This document shows, one piece after another, positions 16,677 to 26,000 of a stretch of 45,169 bases of DNA; within the stretch, counting starts at the first letter, position 1; each line of letters starts with the position of its first letter. The DNA is from an uncultured Paracoccaceae bacterium. Its GTDB lineage: Bacteria > Pseudomonadota > Alphaproteobacteria > Rhodobacterales > Rhodobacteraceae. Location: positions 1 through 45,169 of the forward strand of contig CANNFR010000015.1 of the NCBI GenBank assembly GCA_947503935.1. The letters are read 5' to 3'. The notes under the pieces were generated by a model. That model was given only the letters and a program-made list of their open reading frames with translations. It did not search any database and was not told the origin of the DNA. The position numbers and the translations under genes are program-made.

Positions 16677-18131
16677 TTACATGAACAACCGATATGGGTA
16701 CTCTCTGCCAGGCAACGTTGGGACGTTTGCAATGGTCTGCGCCAAGGTTTGAGAGTAACGAATTGTAACCGGTACGGGATCATAAAGTGCGTCGTTGTTC
16801 CAATCCATTTTGGTCAACGCGAGGGCTTCAAGAGCAGTGCTTTCCAATGGCCCAGACCCGGTATGCCGCACAATTTTCAGCGGCTTCGGAATGCTCTTCT
16901 TACCTTGATAATAGTTTCGCTCCAATGAAGCATCTGGTGCGTTACCTGCCACCCAAACCAGCGCAGAACATCCCGATTGAACAAGCGTCGTGCCCCTCGG
17001 AACAGGATAACCATCTGGCCGACTTGGTGCACCAGAACCCTTGTTTTCAGTCAACCAAACTGATCGCCAAGGAGATGAACGATTGATCTCCACACACTCA
17101 ACTTCAGAGATCGCCGATGTAGCATCCAAAGCCCCTTCAATTTCATCCTGCTTGAAGGCGGTAGTCTTATGCACAACTAATCGTCGCGGCAGAGATCCTC
17201 CGTTACGACTTTGATATAGGCTCAGACTACGCGCCATTACCGCTCTCATATCGCTACGGCTCAGGTATGGGTTGCGTCGGATATCTGGAGTTTCCTGAAC
17301 GGGATCGCGAGCTTCAAAGGCGACGAATTGCATGCCCCCGCCATCGGCATCAAACACCTGCGAACAGCATGTTACAAATTTGGTCCCTTCCGCGCCACTG
17401 CGCAATGAGTAGGCCAAGCCAATATACGCAGTATGTTCCGGGACTCCTTGCAATGGGCCAAGCTTCCAAGGAATACCTCCAGCTTTGACATAAAGGGCAA
17501 TCGACAGCCGCCAAGCTAAGGATGCTTTGTAGCTGAACGAAAAGCTGCGATCATTAATGACCTGTGTCGGAATCCCGCGCGCAGCGCCAAGTGCCTTTAA
17601 CTCGTCATGGGCGTTAAACCCTTCCGCAAAAAAGGCCGATCTCCACATTTCAGGTAAATGCACCAGGAGGACATCAAACTGGTCTCTAACAAGGCTGAGT
17701 TGGTCCATTCCCTCCCGCATTGCGTTGAGAAGCTGCAAATGCGGAGGTTGATCAGGGCCTGTAGAATAAAGCTCATCATTCCACTTGATATGCGCGTTTT
17801 TATCCGCTGCCACCAGCGGCACTCCAAACACCTTCTCGAACCCACCAAAAGCAGGAACATAGTCTTTTCTGTCAGCCGGAGCTTGATGAGATCTCAGGGT
17901 CGAAACCAGCCCTCTCATTTGGGCCCAACCACTCTGTGGACCCATTGTCGCCAAGCGTACATTTGGCGTAAAATTTGGAAATACGTCGCTGCTGTGAGGC
18001 CCGAACCGATCCAAACCGCGAAGTGGGTTCACATCAAGCGACCTATCATCAGTGTCAAAAGATAGATTTGGTTCGCCCAACAATGAAAATGGTGGCAATT
18101 TCGATTTGGAGTAATCTACGCTCATGCTCAT
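16677..18131 (-). CDS. Short prokaryotic Argonaute (MID-PIWI), SPARSA partner
   Basis: A 484-residue protein with only MID and PIWI halves; PAZ is absent, as in short pAgos. N-terminal NPLRGLDRFGPHS (35-47) is typical of this clade. The MID region (about 150-225) includes IPTQVINDRSF and YKASLAWRLSIALYVKAGG. PIWI contains YIGLAY (236-241), where the first catalytic Asp of active Argonautes is Ala, VVHKTTAFKQDEI (319-331), and a C-terminal ALTKMDWNND with DPVPVTIRYS. It should be catalytically dead, using a guide RNA to recognise invading DNA and signalling to the SIR2-APAZ partner. It overlaps that gene by four bases and is read after it. Its DNA is visibly more AT-rich than the conjugation genes. 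Confidence 0.88.
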   Translation of the reverse strand: MSMSVDYSKSKLPPFSLLGEPNLSFDTDDRSLDVNPLRGLDRFGPHSSDVFPNFTPNVRLATMGPQSGWAQMRGLVSTLRSHQAPADRKDYVPAFGGFEKVFGVPLVAADKNAHIKWNDELYSTGPDQPPHLQLLNAMREGMDQLSLVRDQFDVLLVHLPEMWRSAFFAEGFNAHDELKALGAARGIPTQVINDRSFSFSYKASLAWRLSIALYVKAGGIPWKLGPLQGVPEHTAYIGLAYSLRSGAEGTKFVTCCSQVFDADGGGMQFVAFEARDPVQETPDIRRNPYLSRSDMRAVMARSLSLYQSRNGGSLPRRLVVHKTTAFKQDEIEGALDATSAISEVECVEINRSSPWRSVWLTENKGSGAPSRPDGYPVPRGTTLVQSGCSALVWVAGNAPDASLERNYYQGKKSIPKPLKIVRHTGSGPLESTALEALALTKMDWNNDALYDPVPVTIRYSQTLAQTIANVPTLPGREYPYRLFM

Positions 18132-19969
18132 CGCCTCTGAAAGTACGCATGATCATGCGACGGCCTGCTCCACGCTGTTGCAGAAGAGATCAAGAATTCC
18201 GCGTCAACACCATCGGATTTCTGAATGCCGCATGCCTGAATGCGCCCCTCTTTATTGCCAGCAATCAGCGGAACCCATGCTGAAATGATCTTTGACCACA
18301 CATTATTATAGCGCCGTGCCCACCGCTCTCGCGTCCAATCGACAACAATATCTCGGTTCTTCTTTTCCTGGTCTGGATCATCGGTTCGGGGGGTTTTTAC
18401 GAAAGTGGCAGGTTCGAAAGCGCACCACCACCTATCCACCACTCTATCAAGTTTAATGCGGATGCCTTCATTGAAAAAGAACCCAGATTGGTTGGGCAGC
18501 CTACCAATGAGCGCAGCCCCATAGGCGGACTGCGCCGAAGACTGCTGATTTTTTCGCTGCTCGGCCACAGAAGCATCTTCGTCACGGCGACCATGCGCAA
18601 AAACGGCCACATGGCCACTGCGCCGCAAACGTGGAAGGATTGGCTGAGTGCGGCAAATAGCATGTACTAGCGCGTCATATACCAACCCCATTGCCCAACT
18701 TTCATCGACAATATTTAGCTCTATGGTCCCCGCAATTTCCGCCCCATGATCTGAAAAAGCCGCGAGCAAATCTTCATCGCGCCCAAATGCCGCCAATTCA
18801 TGACCCACACTCGCAACGATCCCTGTCTTTCGAGACGCCTTGAGGGTCATTTGCGCCTCTTGGGTGGTAATTGACTTGTTGAGCTTTATTCGACGGGCCA
18901 TCTCCGGCATCTCGATTATTGGAACGGCGGAGCTTTGCAAAACCGGGAAGGCACGGCGATCCCCCGATGGAATAGGCACCATTTGATTTATTTCGGCAGG
19001 TCGTGCTTGCAAAACATGCGCGGCAAGAACGTCAGGCAGTTCGGTTCCGTCAAGCAGATCTGCTGCGAGCTCATCGAATGTCTGTGTTTCAACTACCGAA
19101 ACACTCACGCCGGCATCTGCCGCAGCGTTCAAAAACTCAATGACAGCCGGCAAAAGATGCTTTGCTGATCTGCAGGTCCAAACGATGCCAGCCGGATATG
19201 CGTTTGGCCTAGTCAATGCATCTGTCAAAGCACTCATGACAGATTGGTCTCGACCACTGTAGCCCACAATAATGAGGCCGAACCGAGTGCAGGCGTTGGT
19301 CAGAACATGCCTCATCTCGCGATCTTGGGAGGCGAGTTCTTCAGTCGTGTTTTTGAGTTCAACGGACTGATAGTCACCATGCATCTTCGCAAGAAGGGGC
19401 CAACGCGACTCCTTAATACAAAGGGCGGCCCGCGCAGCATTGTCGATCCCCGCCACCGTTAAATTGGCGCGCTCGGATGCATCGAACAACTGGTCAGTTA
19501 CCGTAGTGGCTGTCTCAATCATTGCATCAAAATTTGTGGTAAAAACGCATGGCACAGACTTTCTCGTAATCATTGTAGCGAGTGCCCGATGCGCAAATGA
19601 TGGCGTTCCCTTCGTAACTGCATGGTCGATATATGCGCGGCGCTCCTCTGGTGTTGGATACACAGCTTCAAACGCCGCAGCATATTCCGAAGGATCACCG
19701 GGTGGCGGTAAGGCGGATCGACTTTCTAGCAGCAGATCGATCCGCTCCATCCATAAGGGGTCATTACAATCAACCTGTTTTCGGCTTGTCCCACTCAACT
19801 GACAGAACAGCTGCTTCTTGAAATCCGTGATCATATCATACCCTGTGGGTATACCAGCGGAGGCCGATGCGCCTGCCCCTAGTAGCCAAGCAAATCCACT
19901 TGGCCTCAGCCAAAAGCTTGGCACGAACTTCGGTCCGTCAATGAACTTGATCTCGGCATGCCAACTCAT
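18128..19969 (-). CDS. SIR2-APAZ NADase effector of a short Argonaute system (SPARSA)
   Basis: A 613-residue protein. The SIR2-type NADase domain (about 20-290) shows GAGASASAG (31-39), TTNFD (144-148, Asn146), KMHGD (195-199, His197) and GYSGRD (236-241). The remaining part (about 300-613) is the APAZ domain, which replaces the N/PAZ parts of Argonaute and binds the partner; it includes SVGHELAAFGRDEDLLAAF. In characterised SPARSA systems target recognition triggers NAD+ depletion and cell death. It is read from the same strand as the Argonaute with an ATGA overlap, and starts 100 bases after the AbiEii gene, so a joint transcript is possible. The NADase motifs look intact. Confidence 0.88.
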   Translation of the reverse strand: MSWHAEIKFIDGPKFVPSFWLRPSGFAWLLGAGASASAGIPTGYDMITDFKKQLFCQLSGTSRKQVDCNDPLWMERIDLLLESRSALPPPGDPSEYAAAFEAVYPTPEERRAYIDHAVTKGTPSFAHRALATMITRKSVPCVFTTNFDAMIETATTVTDQLFDASERANLTVAGIDNAARAALCIKESRWPLLAKMHGDYQSVELKNTTEELASQDREMRHVLTNACTRFGLIIVGYSGRDQSVMSALTDALTRPNAYPAGIVWTCRSAKHLLPAVIEFLNAAADAGVSVSVVETQTFDELAADLLDGTELPDVLAAHVLQARPAEINQMVPIPSGDRRAFPVLQSSAVPIIEMPEMARRIKLNKSITTQEAQMTLKASRKTGIVASVGHELAAFGRDEDLLAAFSDHGAEIAGTIELNIVDESWAMGLVYDALVHAICRTQPILPRLRRSGHVAVFAHGRRDEDASVAEQRKNQQSSAQSAYGAALIGRLPNQSGFFFNEGIRIKLDRVVDRWWCAFEPATFVKTPRTDDPDQEKKNRDIVVDWTRERWARRYNNVWSKIISAWVPLIAGNKEGRIQACGIQKSDGVDAEFLISSATAWSRPSHDHAYFQRR

Positions 19970-20069
19970 GTCAGCACCCCACGATATGGAATCGGATTAC
20001 CACACAGGCATGCGCAGCTACTTCGCACAACCGGAACTTCGTTTAACTGAATCCTCTGGGTTTGAAATG

Positions 20070-20978
20070 TCATAAAAGAAGCCGTTCGAGTGCTATCGCC
20101 TGTCCCCGGTGCTTTGCGGGATCTTGCTGTTTCAACGTCTCAACATTCTGTAACTTCCAGCGAATTGCGGGGAGACCAGCTGCGTCAGGTAGTCCGATTA
20201 GGTCAAAGTCCGGCTCGCCATCTGCCAGTCCAAACAGGTATTCCGCTGTCCGTCCCGAGAGACGGCCTCGAATGTCCTGAATCAGTATGTCGCGCGCTGT
20301 TCCGAGTTCGTCGACGGTCACCGGCAACACCGTCATCCCGTCAAACTCCTTCGCGAAGACAGCTTCAAGATCGCGGATGTTTGGGTTCAGTAATTCGTGT
20401 GGCGGCCTGCCCGAACTTGCGAGGTAAACCAGAAACGATCGGAAGAGATCATCCGTGAGACCTTCATTTTCGTAGAGCTGCTTGATGTCAAAGAGGTCGC
20501 GCGGATGTTGCCGGTCGAGAGCAGCAACAATCTTTCCGCCATAAAGATCCTCGAAGGAGACAACCGCAGTCTCTGCAAATCCGAATGCGTCTTCGACTGC
20601 AGATGAGACGCGGCGGCGATCCGGCTCGAACACGACACCACGCGTGACCGGCGATGTTTCAACTTTCACCGTGGCCGCGCCACGCTGGAACAACACACGG
20701 GTGGCACCGCCCCCGCCTCCAGCGATGCGGGACGATCTGATAGTGCCGATACCACCTCTTTCCGAGATTCGATCCATGGCCACTTTGATGCCCGCAAGCG
20801 AGGTGCCGCGGTCCTGAACCGGAAGATAAGTCAGATCGATATCGACTGAGAGGCGCGGCAGATCACGGTAAAAGAGATTGATCGCTGTGCCGCCCTTGAG
20901 CGCAAACGCGCCCTCAGCGGCGACCGCTGGCAAAACATCAACCAGCAATTGTACCTGCGCGGCATAGCGTTCACGCAT
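20070..20978 (-). CDS. abiEii: AbiEii-type nucleotidyltransferase toxin
   Basis: A 302-residue protein of the AbiEii/MenT nucleotidyltransferase family. ALKGGTAINLF (26-36) gives the GG(T/S) motif, and LSVDIDLTYLP (43-53) gives the paired Asp46/Asp48 that bind metal. Such toxins transfer nucleotides to tRNA acceptor ends or other targets and are neutralised by AbiEi. It overlaps the antitoxin gene by eight bases (20971-20978). No lesion is seen in the motifs. It probably adds an abortive-infection function and stabilises the ICE. Confidence 0.88.
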   Translation of the reverse strand: MRERYAAQVQLLVDVLPAVAAEGAFALKGGTAINLFYRDLPRLSVDIDLTYLPVQDRGTSLAGIKVAMDRISERGGIGTIRSSRIAGGGGGATRVLFQRGAATVKVETSPVTRGVVFEPDRRRVSSAVEDAFGFAETAVVSFEDLYGGKIVAALDRQHPRDLFDIKQLYENEGLTDDLFRSFLVYLASSGRPPHELLNPNIRDLEAVFAKEFDGMTVLPVTVDELGTARDILIQDIRGRLSGRTAEYLFGLADGEPDFDLIGLPDAAGLPAIRWKLQNVETLKQQDPAKHRGQAIALERLLL

Positions 20979-21777
20979 CTAGAGTTCCTTCGTCTGCTGC
21001 GGGTAGCAGATCTTCTGGAACAGTAATCCGGTAGAGCGGATGGAGCCGGCCCCCTTGCACAAGCGCTCTGTCACCCTTGCCGAGATCGAATGCATCGCGA
21101 TCAATGTATTTGCGCCAAGCGTGTGCGTGTCGATCAGCAAAGACAAAAAAGAGACGTTTGACCTTTACACTACGGCAACGCTGCAGGAGCTCTGTCAAAC
21201 GGTTTGGCCGGGCGGATGTAAGACTTTCAAAAGCGGTGTCGACGATATGAAAACTTTCTGCTGACGGAAGTTCGTCGAGCATCTCCAACACCGCGCGCTC
21301 AGGAGACGAACAGAGAATTGACCCCGCCGAAGTTTCCACTTTTGCGTGCTCTCTCGTTTGATCACTGAAAAGGCCGCTCCCGTGTAGGATGTAGGTCGTC
21401 TCACCGCCGAGACGTTTCAGCCAGGTCGGGTGGCGGGCGCCGTAGAGATGTACGACCGGGTCGCCGCCCAGCTTGAGGTAGTGGCTTAAGCCTTGTTCCT
21501 CGAGAGCGGTCCGCCCGCCCACGATCGATGAGTAATCCATGATGTGCTGCAGCGATCGAACGACCGTCCGCCAGTTCGTGTCGTTGCCAGACGGATCTGG
21601 TCGACGGTAGAGGCCCCGGACGACTGGCTCGAGCCATCCACTCTCAATATATTTGTGTGCCAGCTTCCGGTCGATGTCATGACGCTTGAGAGTACGTGTA
21701 TCGATCAGATGCCCGTGCGGCAGCTGATCGAGCATCCACTTCAGCTTTGCCTCTTTTTGTCCCGTCATGGGCGACAT
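20971..21777 (-). CDS. abiEi: AbiEi-type antitoxin and autoregulator
   Basis: A 268-residue protein. The N-terminal winged helix (about 8-60) with LKWMLDQLPHGHLIDTRTLK and YIESGWLEPVVRGLYRRP is the AbiEi DNA-binding domain. The C-terminal antitoxin part contains SSIVGGRTALEEQGLSHYL, then VHLYG. AbiEi represses its own promoter and neutralises AbiEii at the expression level (type IV toxin-antitoxin). The start could also be the ATG three codons downstream (21768). The gene precedes the toxin gene and overlaps it, the usual order. It is divergent from the hamA-like gene across a 348-base gap. Confidence 0.85.
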   Translation of the reverse strand: MSPMTGQKEAKLKWMLDQLPHGHLIDTRTLKRHDIDRKLAHKYIESGWLEPVVRGLYRRPDPSGNDTNWRTVVRSLQHIMDYSSIVGGRTALEEQGLSHYLKLGGDPVVHLYGARHPTWLKRLGGETTYILHGSGLFSDQTREHAKVETSAGSILCSSPERAVLEMLDELPSAESFHIVDTAFESLTSARPNRLTELLQRCRSVKVKRLFFVFADRHAHAWRKYIDRDAFDLGKGDRALVQGGRLHPLYRITVPEDLLPAADEGTLDA

Positions 21778-22125
21778 AATAGCAGAATCTCAAAGTCTGA
21801 CAACCAATCACTTTGAACGCCGCCAGATTCGTCTCCCCTGAGGCGACAAAAAACAACTCTGATGAAGTGCGATGTTAGCAACCTAGGCAAAAATCAGGAG
21901 TTTCGCTTGCAGACTACCCCGCCTCGTAGCGGGGGTATATATCAACCTTAAGAATGCGGCCTTAATCTAAAACTTCGATGCAACAGATATACTCGTCTGA
22001 AATTGCTTGCGGTTTTCAGATCGTCTACCGACTAAGATGTTCCGAAGAGCAGCTTTGCTCGCCATGGAGAGCGATCTCAGCTTGATCTGGCAAACAAACC
22101 CTAGGGGCGGAAGAAATACTAAGAA
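21778..22125. promoter_or_regulatory. Divergent promoter region of abiEi and hamA-like genes, with a hairpin
   Basis: 348 bases without a gene, AT-rich, between two divergent defence operons. The one clear structure is CCCCGC (21917-21922) and GCGGGG (21929-21934) around a six-base loop, followed by TATATATC. It could be an AbiEi operator or a hairpin in the hamA leader. No good ribosome binding site is visible in the bases directly before the hamA-like ATG. Confidence 0.4.
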
Positions 22126-23079
22126 ATGCACAATTGCCCACCGCCTAAAGATGCTCTCAAAGACTGGCTAAAACAGTACCCGTCGGTCGAAGACCGCTAC
22201 GGGCACTTGCTTCTTGAAGCAAGGAAGGCTCCAGACACCGCACTCGTGGATGCATTGCGTCCTTATTTTGAGTCAGCCCACCTTGATGCGCGTGAGCATT
22301 TCCATACGCAGATTGGCATTGACCTTCACCCGGACTCAGATGGCGGGGAGGCAGCGCCAAGCTACCCACGATGTCTTCCGCCGACTGCCAGACGAGGTCT
22401 CTTTGGCGAAGTCGCCGCGGGCCTGGCTACAGAGGCCTATCAGAAGACTTTCCTAGGTCAGCACGCATGGGTCGTTCCAATATTTCTTTTTCGCTATCAC
22501 GCTGACGTCGAAGCCTACCTCTGGACGTTGAACTTTGATCCAGACCGTAAGCGACAGATCTTCGGTCGATTTGGTTCAGACTTTATAGGAGTCGCGCTGA
22601 GTGACACCGGCGAAGTGGTGCGAGTTATCGCTGGAGAAGCCAAATGGCGGAAAAATCTTACCGAATCTCAAGTGGATGGCATCCTGCTAGGCCCAAAAAA
22701 GAAGAACAAGAAAACAGGGATCTCTGAGCATAATGGCCGCGGAGTTTGGTATGAACTGAACCGTGACACGCCTATTCCGCATGGCTTGAGGCAACTCCAA
22801 CGCTTATTGGAAGCTCGGGATCCGGATGGTTTCGCTGCGGCAATTCTATCGATCGACCAAGCAATTGCAGCACGCGACGCAAGCTTCCCGCGGACCAATC
22901 TCCTAGTGATCGCCGGAAATGGTGCCGCGACGCGATCGTCCAGCGAACCCGTAATACCTTGGGAAGTTCTCCCTGAGGAATATACCGCTCCACACGATTT
23001 GCAGGTCGTAGAAATGATACTTGATGATGGAGAAGAATTGATCGACGCGCTCTACGACTCTCTATGGGATGCCGATTGA
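22126..23079 (+). CDS. HamA-like (DUF1837) nuclease-fold protein, Hachiman-type
   Basis: A 317-residue protein. RGLFGEVAAGLATEAY (90-105) and then FGSDFIGVAL (149-158, Asp152) and VIAGEAKWR (167-175, Glu171 and Lys173) give an E-D-ExK arrangement of a PD-(D/E)xK nuclease fold. HamA of Hachiman (DUF1837) has the same layout and is encoded before a Ski2-like helicase, as here. In Hachiman the helicase releases HamA to degrade DNA when genome damage or phage replication is sensed. The stop and the helicase start overlap (TGATG). Naming rests on the motifs and gene order; a related nuclease-helicase system is the alternative. Confidence 0.65.
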   Translation: MHNCPPPKDALKDWLKQYPSVEDRYGHLLLEARKAPDTALVDALRPYFESAHLDAREHFHTQIGIDLHPDSDGGEAAPSYPRCLPPTARRGLFGEVAAGLATEAYQKTFLGQHAWVVPIFLFRYHADVEAYLWTLNFDPDRKRQIFGRFGSDFIGVALSDTGEVVRVIAGEAKWRKNLTESQVDGILLGPKKKNKKTGISEHNGRGVWYELNRDTPIPHGLRQLQRLLEARDPDGFAAAILSIDQAIAARDASFPRTNLLVIAGNGAATRSSSEPVIPWEVLPEEYTAPHDLQVVEMILDDGEELIDALYDSLWDAD

Positions 23080-26000
23080 TGGCTGAGCGGGACGCAGAAC
23101 GCATCGAACTTGCCGAGCAAATCCGCCGCGAGTTGGCTATTGAGAACGAGATATCCAGCATACAAGCGCGATCATTCGTGAGGTGCCTCCAAACAACTTG
23201 GGATGTTGATACTATTGCTTGGGGTGATCGCGATTCCAATTCGCAACTAAGTGATGCACGGCGCTTACTGCACGCAGCACATATCTTTCAAGAAATCCAA
23301 GGCCCAGAATCAATTGGTGCAATGGACTGCTATCGCCGTGCCGGAGAGCTCTTGGAATGGATGACCCGGTCCGATGACAGCGTCCGTACACTTGTCCCAA
23401 TCGAAATAATGGCATCCGCCGCCTATCAACTGGGCAAGCTGCCAGCAATGGCAAGCGGACTACTATCACAAGTCGGCATCGAACATCAGGGAGTCGCTCT
23501 CTATGCGGCATTCCTCCGAGCAGACTTTGATGGGGTCTTATCAGCAACCAACAACTTCTGGGCCGCGAACCCTGATCTAACGACCAGAGATGCAGGACAA
23601 CTGCTTTCGCATGAAGACGTCAGCGACCGTGTTGGCTCGGACATCGACCCAGTCGCATGGCTTTTTACCGTCGAATTGGTGCGGAGCTTGGGGTTGATAG
23701 CCGACACCTTGCGAACCGGAAATGTTTCCAGGTTCGAACAAGCCCGTAAGAAACTCGAGGCGCTAGATCAAATGGCGCTTCGCACCCTCAGCGAAGATGC
23801 GGCTCTAATCGTTTCCCTTCTTCAGCAGGTCACAGAAAGCTACGCTAGAGCAAGCGTCTACGAACCGATCAAAACGCTCGCTGCGATGAACCCTGAACGA
23901 GAACCGCGTCTGCTTGAATTCGCCCGTGATCAGTTTGGCCGAGGCCGCGGCATGTTGTGGTCGTCCCAGATCCTTGGGCTGAAACGTCTAACTGAAGGAT
24001 CGTCATTCGCTTTGTGCACGCCGACGGGCTCTGGGAAAACGCTGGTTGCTAATCTTGCGCTGGTCAAAGAGTTGCTTCTCAGACCGGCAGCGCCTCTCGT
24101 GGCGCCGCTTGCACTATACATCGTTCCTTCACGCGCTCTGGCCGGCGAAGTTGAGACGAAGCTTCGCTCGGAATTGGGGCGAGATATGATTGTTACTGCG
24201 CTTTACGGCGGCGCAGATTGGGGCATCACCGATTTTTGGCTGACTGGAGATGAACCAGCCGTCGTGGTTGTTACCGTCGAAAAAGCTGAGGCTCTTTTGC
24301 GCTATCTTGGCCCACAGCTAATTGCTCGCTTGTCGGTACTCATCATCGACGAAGCTCATCAGGTCGTGCCCGATGCTAAGGAGCAGACGATCCAAAGATT
24401 CGCTGAACATGGCAGTCGTGCTCTTCGACTTGAAAGTCTGGTCTCACGCGTCCTGACGAGAAAACCAGAAGTTGCCCGCATCGCGCTGACTGCGGTCGCG
24501 GGAGGTGCCGCAGGACCTGTTGCTCGATGGATGGAAGGCAACGCTGAGGCACAAGCGGTTGGGCTGCGGTATCGCAGCACTCGCCAAGTTGTCGGTGTCC
24601 TGGAGACCAATCCGAACGCGGCAAATCGCGTTCTCCTCGAGATCATGAACGGCAGTCTCTTAACAATCCGCGGGAGAGACGATCCTGTGTATCTTCCTTT
24701 AAGAATACCGAACATGCCAGAATTGCCAGCACGGATGCGCAATAGTCTCAACCGATTCAATTCAACAAGCGTATTGTGGACCGCGATGCATCTTGCGCAA
24801 GAAGATCAACGCATCCTGATTTCTGTAGCGCAATCTCCAGAAAGGCTCATGGAATGGTTCACAGAAGCCCTCGCTTTGGACAGTTGGGCGGGCGTTCCTC
24901 GTTTTGAGCGACCAGATGGCTTCAATGGCGAACGTTTCGACGAAGCGCGTGCAACATGCCTCGACTATTGCGGAGAAGAGTCCTTCGAACTGGCTCTTCT
25001 TGATCAAGGCATCGCCACTAGCCACGGTCAGATGCCTCAGCGCCTTCGTCGATTGATGACGGAAATGATCGAGCGAAGAATCTGCCCGGTTACCGTAGCG
25101 ACCGCGACATTGACGGAAGGGGTAAATCTTCCTTTTGATCTGATCTTCCTGACTTCTCTCAAGAGAGCAATTTGGGATTCTGCCAATGAGGAGCGAGACG
25201 AACAGCCGATGTCGACGGCTGAATTTCGGAACCTTTCGGGTCGCGCTGGTCGACCCGGTGCTTCGCGTGGCGTTGAAGGCATGACGCTCATCGCAATTCC
25301 AACCCGTCCCTCGGCGACCGCCGCAGGAACGATTCCGTTGCAAAGAAGACAACAACAGGCCCTATCTAACGATTACGAGGAGTTAAGAACTCGGCTTCTG
25401 GTCGAGGAAGGCGAGCAGGATTCTGCAGATAGTCCCCTTTCAGCTCTCCTAAGAGCGATCTGGGACCGGGCCTTCAAACTAGGTGTCGGCCCCGATCAAT
25501 TCCTGCAATGGCTTGAAATTACACCCGCTGAAAGCATCAGCAGCACCGCTGGCCAAGATGCAAATGACGAATTATCGCAACTTGCCGACGCCCTTGACGA
25601 ACTAGACGCTGTTGTCCTCGCGGCGATTGCGGAACTGGAAGAAATTGATGACCAGGCGCTTTCCCCTGCTCAAGCAGAAGAACATCTCTCAAGCCTCTGG
25701 CGGAAAACCTTCAGTGCCGTAGCTGCAGCACAGGAGGAATGGATGCAACAAGCCTTCATCAAGCGAGGTCTTGGGGTTGCCGAAACATTCTATCCTACGA
25801 CAGAAGAACGAAAGCGGCTCTATCATTATGGTTTCACCCCATTGATAGGTCGCCGCTTTGAGGCTCTATTTGAGCCCATCCGTGCAATCCTTGCGGCATC
25901 CGTTGGCTACGGATCGCTTGATGCCGAAGCGCGTATCAACATCTTCGAGGACATTGGTCATTTGTTGGCTGCTGATCGCGGTTACGGATTTCGTGTGCGG

